Shown piece after piece: positions 60,170-64,000 of a stretch of 64,000 nucleotides of DNA (position 1 is the first letter of the stretch; each line of letters begins with the position of its first letter). The notes under the pieces were generated by a model, which searched no databases, was not told the origin of the DNA, and was given only the letters and a program-made list of their open reading frames with translations. The position numbers and the translations under genes are program-made. Source of the DNA: Mycolicibacterium neoaurum ATCC 25795 (GTDB taxonomy: Bacteria; Actinomycetota; Actinomycetes; Mycobacteriales; Mycobacteriaceae). The DNA is taken from contig NZ_JMDW01000009.1 in the NCBI RefSeq assembly GCF_000691525.1, positions 124,001-188,000 on the forward strand, in the 5' to 3' direction.

Positions 60170-60834
60170 GCGTCGTCCTCGCTGGGCGGTAGAGCCGAGA
60201 TCGCCATGGCCTCGGCGATGTGACCGGAGATCGCGGCGATGAAGACCTGGTCACCGGCCTGGATGATGGTCTTGGCATCCGGGAGCAGACCACTGCCCAT
60301 GCGCAGTAGGAACGCAACCCGGCCACCGGTGGTGGTCTCCAGCTCGGTCACCGGATGACCGGCCCAGTCCTGATGCAGCGGGAGCTCGGCCACGCCGACA
60401 TTGCCCGACGGGTCCCGCCACTTGGTGGTCTCGGACTCCCTGGTCAGCACGTTGAGCAGCCGGTCGGTCGTCCACGGCACCGTCGCGACGGTGGGAATGC
60501 CCAAGCGTTCGTAGACCGCCGCGCGTTTGGCGTCGTAGATGCGCGCCACGACGCGCTCGACGCCGAAGGTCTCTCGTGCGACACGCGCGGAGATGATGTT
60601 GGAATTGTCACCGGAGGAGACCGCGGCGAAGGCGCCCGCCTCCTGGATTCCCGCACGCAGCAGCACATCCCGGTCGAATCCCATGCCGAGCACGCGCTCG
60701 CCGGTGAACTCCGGGGACAGCCGGTTGAACGCGGTGGAATCACGATCGATCACGGCCACCTCGTGTCCGATCCTGGACAGTCCGTCAGCCAGCGATGCGC
60801 CGACCCGGCCGCACCCCATCACCACTACCCGCAC
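60166..60834 (-). CDS. ceoB: Trk potassium system NAD-binding protein TrkA/CeoB
   Basis: 222 aa from GTG 60834, which has AGAGAGG 7 nt upstream; ATG 60873 would add 13 residues. RCK_N begins VRVVVMGCGRVGASLADGLS with VAVIDRDSTAFNRL, and RCK_C has VGVAELPLHQDWAGHPVTEL and DQVFIAAISGHIAEAM. It is the partner of CeoC, directly downstream. No TrkH/TrkG pore gene is in the window, so the channel partner is elsewhere. It is divergent from an APC permease. Confidence 0.93.
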   Translation of the reverse strand: MRVVVMGCGRVGASLADGLSRIGHEVAVIDRDSTAFNRLSPEFTGERVLGMGFDRDVLLRAGIQEAGAFAAVSSGDNSNIISARVARETFGVERVVARIYDAKRAAVYERLGIPTVATVPWTTDRLLNVLTRESETTKWRDPSGNVGVAELPLHQDWAGHPVTELETTTGGRVAFLLRMGSGLLPDAKTIIQAGDQVFIAAISGHIAEAMAISALPPSEDDA

Positions 60835-60931
60835 ACTCGGTCCTCTCTGGCCGTCGTCCAGGAATACCGCCATATCCAACACACCGGTGTCCCGGCGCAC
60901 CCGGAACGCTACAGCCAATCGTCGCTGCGCC

Positions 60932-60937
60932 TACTCT
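60932..60937 (+). promoter_or_regulatory. -10 element of the APC permease gene
   Basis: TACTCT with 8 nt to GTG 60946, a leaderless promoter pattern. Confidence 0.55.
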
Positions 60938-60945
60938 TGGCACTC

Positions 60946-62940
60946 GTGTCCAAGCTTTCGACCGCCGCCAGGCGGTTGGTCCTGGGAAGACCGTTCCGCA
61001 GCGACAAGCTGTCCCACACGCTGTTGCCCAAGCGGATCGCGCTGCCGGTGTTCGCCTCCGACGCGTTGTCCTCGGTTGCCTACGCACCCGAGGAGATCTT
61101 CCTGGTCCTCTCGGTGGCCGGCTTGGCGGCGTACTCGTTCGCGCCCTGGATCGGTCTTGCCGTTGCGCTGGTGATGATGATCGTGATCGCCAGCTACCGG
61201 CAGAACGTCCATGCCTACCCCTCCGGCGGTGGCGACTACGAGGTGGTGACCACCAACCTGGGTGGCACCGCGGGATTGACGGTGGCCAGCGCGCTGCTGG
61301 TCGACTACGTCCTTACCGTGGCCGTCTCGATGTCCTCGGCGATGGCCAACATCGGATCGGCGATCCCGTTCGTCAATCAGCACAAGGTGTTGTTCGCGGT
61401 GCTGGCGATCCTCGTGCTCGCCGCGCTGAACCTGCGCGGCATCCGCGAGTCGGGCACCGCCTTCGCCATCCCCACCTATGCCTTCATGGTCGGGATCTTC
61501 GTGATGCTGGGGTGGGGTCTGTTCCAGATCTACGTGCTGGGCCACGAGCTGCGCGCGGAGTCGGCGTCCTTCGATGTGCATTCCGAGCACGGTGACCTCA
61601 TGGCGGTGGCCATGGTGTTCCTGGTGGCGCGGGCGTTCTCGTCCGGTTGTGCGGCCCTGACCGGTGTGGAGGCCATCAGCAACGGTGTCCCCGCATTCCA
61701 GAAACCCAAATCGCGCAATGCGGCCTCGACGCTGCTGATGCTGGGAGCGGTCGCCACCACGCTGTTCATGGGGATCATCCTGTTGGCCAAGGAGACCGGC
61801 GTGAAGATCGCCGAGCACCCGGAGACCCAGTTGGTGGGTGCCCCGGCGGGATATCACCAGAAGACGCTGATCGCCCAGCTCGCCGACGCGGTGTTCCACG
61901 ACTTCCCGGTCGGCCTGTACGCCATCGCCGGGGTGACTGCGCTGATCCTGGTGCTGGCGGCCAACACCGCGTTCAACGGATTCCCGGTGCTGGGGTCGAT
62001 CCTGGCCCAGGACCGATTTCTGCCGCGGCAGCTGCACACCCGCGGTGACCGGCTGGCATTCTCCAACGGGATCCTGTTCCTGGCATTCGCGGCCATTGCC
62101 TTCGTGGTGGCGTTCCAGGCCGAGGTCACCCACCTGATCCAGCTCTACATCGTGGGCGTCTTCGTCTCTTTCACGCTCAGCCAGATCGGGATGGTGCGGC
62201 ACTGGACGCGGTATCTGAAGGTCGAGACGGACCCGGCCGTGCGTCGGCACATGATGCGCTCACGGGTGATCAACGCCGTCGGCTGTGTGTGCACCGGCAC
62301 CGTGCTGGTGGTCGTCGTGATCACCAAGTTCATGGCCGGTGCGTGGATCGCCATCCTGGCCATGGGATCGCTGTTCGTGCTGATGAAGATGATCCGCAGG
62401 CACTACGACACCGTGGCGCGCGAACTCGACGAGCAGGAAGCCGAACTCGAGGACGTGGTGCTGCCCAGCCGCAACCACGCCGTGGTGCTGGTGTCCAAGC
62501 TGCATCTGCCCACCCGCCGCGCACTGGCCTACGCGCGAGCCACCCGGCCGGATGTGCTGGAGGCGATCACGGTCAGTGTCGACGACGCCGAGACCCGCGA
62601 GCTGGTGCACCTCTGGGAGGAGAGCGACGTCAGCACACCGCTGAAGGTCATTGCCTCGCCGTACCGTGAAATCACCAGGCCGGTACTGGATTACGTGAAG
62701 CGGGTGACGCGGGAGTCGCCGCGCACGGTCGTCACGGTGTTCATTCCCGAGTACGTCGTCGGGCACTGGTGGGAGCAGGTACTGCACAATCAGAGCGCGT
62801 TGCGGCTGAAGGGTCGGCTGCTCTTCGAGCCGAACGTGATGGTCACTTCGGTACCCTGGCAGCTCAACTCGTCGGAGCGGCTCAAGACCATGCAACCGCA
62901 ATCGGCCCCCGGCGATGCACGCAGAGGATTTCTGGATTGA
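60946..62940 (+). CDS. APC superfamily permease with cytoplasmic C-terminal domain (Rv2690c homologue)
   Basis: 664 aa from GTG 60946. About twelve helices fill residues 35-490; ALPVFASDALSSVAYAPEEI and the YPSGGGDYEVVTTNLGGTAG loop are APC hallmarks. A 170-residue soluble domain follows (VVLVSKLHLPTRRALAYARA, TVVTVFIPEYVVGHWWEQVL). This is like the family that includes KimA and similar potassium or amino acid importers. Placement opposite the ceoBC potassium regulators makes potassium a reasonable guess for the substrate, not proof. The methyltransferase gene overlaps its stop. Confidence 0.87.
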   Translation: MSKLSTAARRLVLGRPFRSDKLSHTLLPKRIALPVFASDALSSVAYAPEEIFLVLSVAGLAAYSFAPWIGLAVALVMMIVIASYRQNVHAYPSGGGDYEVVTTNLGGTAGLTVASALLVDYVLTVAVSMSSAMANIGSAIPFVNQHKVLFAVLAILVLAALNLRGIRESGTAFAIPTYAFMVGIFVMLGWGLFQIYVLGHELRAESASFDVHSEHGDLMAVAMVFLVARAFSSGCAALTGVEAISNGVPAFQKPKSRNAASTLLMLGAVATTLFMGIILLAKETGVKIAEHPETQLVGAPAGYHQKTLIAQLADAVFHDFPVGLYAIAGVTALILVLAANTAFNGFPVLGSILAQDRFLPRQLHTRGDRLAFSNGILFLAFAAIAFVVAFQAEVTHLIQLYIVGVFVSFTLSQIGMVRHWTRYLKVETDPAVRRHMMRSRVINAVGCVCTGTVLVVVVITKFMAGAWIAILAMGSLFVLMKMIRRHYDTVARELDEQEAELEDVVLPSRNHAVVLVSKLHLPTRRALAYARATRPDVLEAITVSVDDAETRELVHLWEESDVSTPLKVIASPYREITRPVLDYVKRVTRESPRTVVTVFIPEYVVGHWWEQVLHNQSALRLKGRLLFEPNVMVTSVPWQLNSSERLKTMQPQSAPGDARRGFLD

Positions 62941-64000
62941 TCGAGCTGACGCTGACCACCGGGCCGGCGGCCAACGGGGGCAGCTGTGTCGCCCGTCACG
63001 ACGGGCGCGTGGTGTTCGTGCGGTACGCACTGCCGGGCGAGGTGGTCCGGGTGCGGGTGGTCTCCGAGCGCGGATCCTATTGGCACGCAGATGTTGTGGA
63101 GGTCATCGAGGCCTCGCCCGACCGAATCGACTCGCTGTGCTCCATCGCCGGGGCCGAGGGTTCGGGATGCTGCGATCTGGCGTTCGTGCAACCCGCTGCG
63201 GCGCGCCGGATCAAGGGCGACGTGGTGGCCAACCAGCTGAGCAGGCTCGGCGGGTTCGAGTGGTCCGGGGAGGCCGAGCAGGTGGGAACGGGGGGTGCCA
63301 CCGGTTGGCGCACCCGTGTCCGACTGGACGTCTCGGACGCCGGTCGTGCCGGGTTCCACCGCTACCACAGTGACGAATTGGCCGAATCGCTGCACTGTGC
63401 GCAGCTGCCCGCCGGAATGCTCGAGGGCATCGATGGATCGCGTTGGCCGCCAGGGGCGCAGCTACACATCGCCGTCGACGATCTCGGTCGTCGCCATGTC
63501 GTACAGGCCGGACCGCGCACCGGACGCAAGGTGAGCACCCAGGTGGTGGAGGGCGACTACGAGGCCGTGCAGGAGATCGGCGGTCGGCGATGGCGCGTTC
63601 CGGTGACGGCTTTCTGGCAGGCGCACAAGGATGCTCCGCGCACCTACAGCGAGCTCATCGGTAGCGTCGCCGGTGCACAACCGGGTGGCACGGCGTGGGA
63701 CCTGTACGGCGGTGCCGGGGTGTTCGCGTCGGTGCTGGCCGACGCCGTGGGGGAGAGCGGCCGGGTTCTCACCGTCGACACCTCCCGAGGTGCGGCGCGA
63801 TCGGCGCGGGCGGCGCTTGCGGATGCCCCTCAGGTATCGGTGGTGACCGACTCCGTGCGCCGGGTGGTGGCCGCCGAACCATCGCGTCCCGACGTCGCGG
63901 TGCTCGACCCGCCGCGTTCCGGTGCCGGCCGTGAGGTCATCGATGCGCTGGCCGGTGTGCCGCGGGTTGTTCATATCGGTTGTGAGGCAGCATCGTTCGC
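62937..64000 (+). CDS. Class I SAM-dependent RNA uracil-C5 methyltransferase (TrmA/RlmD family), 3' end outside window
   Basis: It starts at TTG 62937, overlapping the permease stop (TTGA), and stays open to the window edge (about 354 codons). A TRAM domain begins the protein (TLTTGPAANGGSCVARHDGR, LPGEVVRVRVVSERGSYWHA), then cysteines in SLCSIAGAEGSGCCDLAFV and SLHCAQL. The SAM motif WDLYGGAGVFASVLADAV, VAVLDPPRSGAGREV and HIGCEAASF with the likely catalytic Cys follow. It matches Rv2689c. The target, m5U in tRNA or rRNA, is not determined by sequence. Confidence 0.9.
   Translation, partial: MIELTLTTGPAANGGSCVARHDGRVVFVRYALPGEVVRVRVVSERGSYWHADVVEVIEASPDRIDSLCSIAGAEGSGCCDLAFVQPAAARRIKGDVVANQLSRLGGFEWSGEAEQVGTGGATGWRTRVRLDVSDAGRAGFHRYHSDELAESLHCAQLPAGMLEGIDGSRWPPGAQLHIAVDDLGRRHVVQAGPRTGRKVSTQVVEGDYEAVQEIGGRRWRVPVTAFWQAHKDAPRTYSELIGSVAGAQPGGTAWDLYGGAGVFASVLADAVGESGRVLTVDTSRGAARSARAALADAPQVSVVTDSVRRVVAAEPSRPDVAVLDPPRSGAGREVIDALAGVPRVVHIGCEAASF

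Overview
The window is high-GC actinobacterial DNA from a mycobacterium outside the M. tuberculosis complex, most likely a fast-growing Mycolicibacterium. The gene order follows, with gaps and insertions, the M. tuberculosis stretch Rv2747 (argA) to Rv2689c: argA, pgsA3, clgR-pspA-pspM, ephG, recA-recX, miaB, miaA, dapF, hflX, fadE20, lexA, nrdR, sthA, ideR, sigB, sigA, ppgK, suhB, cei, dut, and the Trk genes. Rv numbers are recalled from gene order and protein resemblance; no search was run. I see no tRNA, rRNA, CRISPR array, insertion sequence or prophage, and no gene-free stretch over 300 bases.

Layout. 1-3056: argA (partial), pgsA3, and the envelope-stress operon clgR-pspA-pspM behind a SigE-type promoter. 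3057-6247: small enzymes, a glycosyltransferase, and an alpha/beta hydrolase broken by a one-base frameshift. 6308-7970: SOS genes recA-recX. 8000-11560: accessory hydrolase, MerR, SDR, MarR and an MFS drug exporter, with clear palindromic operators. 11536-14802: a polar amino acid (glutamate-type) ABC importer with a four-copy 30-bp tandem repeat between its permease genes. 14869-23308: miaB to hflX, mostly in overlapping operons. 23376-31773: a block absent from M. tuberculosis at this locus. It holds a PE-PPE serine hydrolase with an acidic tail, an acyl-CoA cassette (thiolase-fold Ltp without its nucleophilic Cys, DUF35 protein, double-headed acyl-CoA dehydrogenase, TetR), and a Mo-bis-MGD oxidoreductase. 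31889-42620: fadE20, an LGFP-repeat surface protein, lexA, ohrR-ohr, chiZ-nrdR, sthA. 42781-45261: an Arg/Pro-rich short ORF overlapping the first of two CNNM/CorC-type ion transporter genes. 45338-64000: ideR, sigB, sigA, housekeeping genes, the split Trk potassium regulator pair, an APC permease, and the start of a TrmA/RlmD-family methyltransferase.

How the parts connect. Three stress circuits are legible in the DNA. (1) SOS/DNA damage: LexA boxes before recA, lexA and chiZ, plus identically spaced PafBC-type (RecA-NDp) promoters before recA and chiZ. (2) Envelope/heat stress: GGAAC-N18-GTT promoters before clgR and sigB. (3) Redox: an OhrR palindrome before ohrR-ohr. A perfect CRP site lies upstream of the DUF4193 gene. 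Many start codons sit 6 to 8 nt after a TANNNT hexamer, the geometry of leaderless mycobacterial transcripts, and I used this to choose starts.
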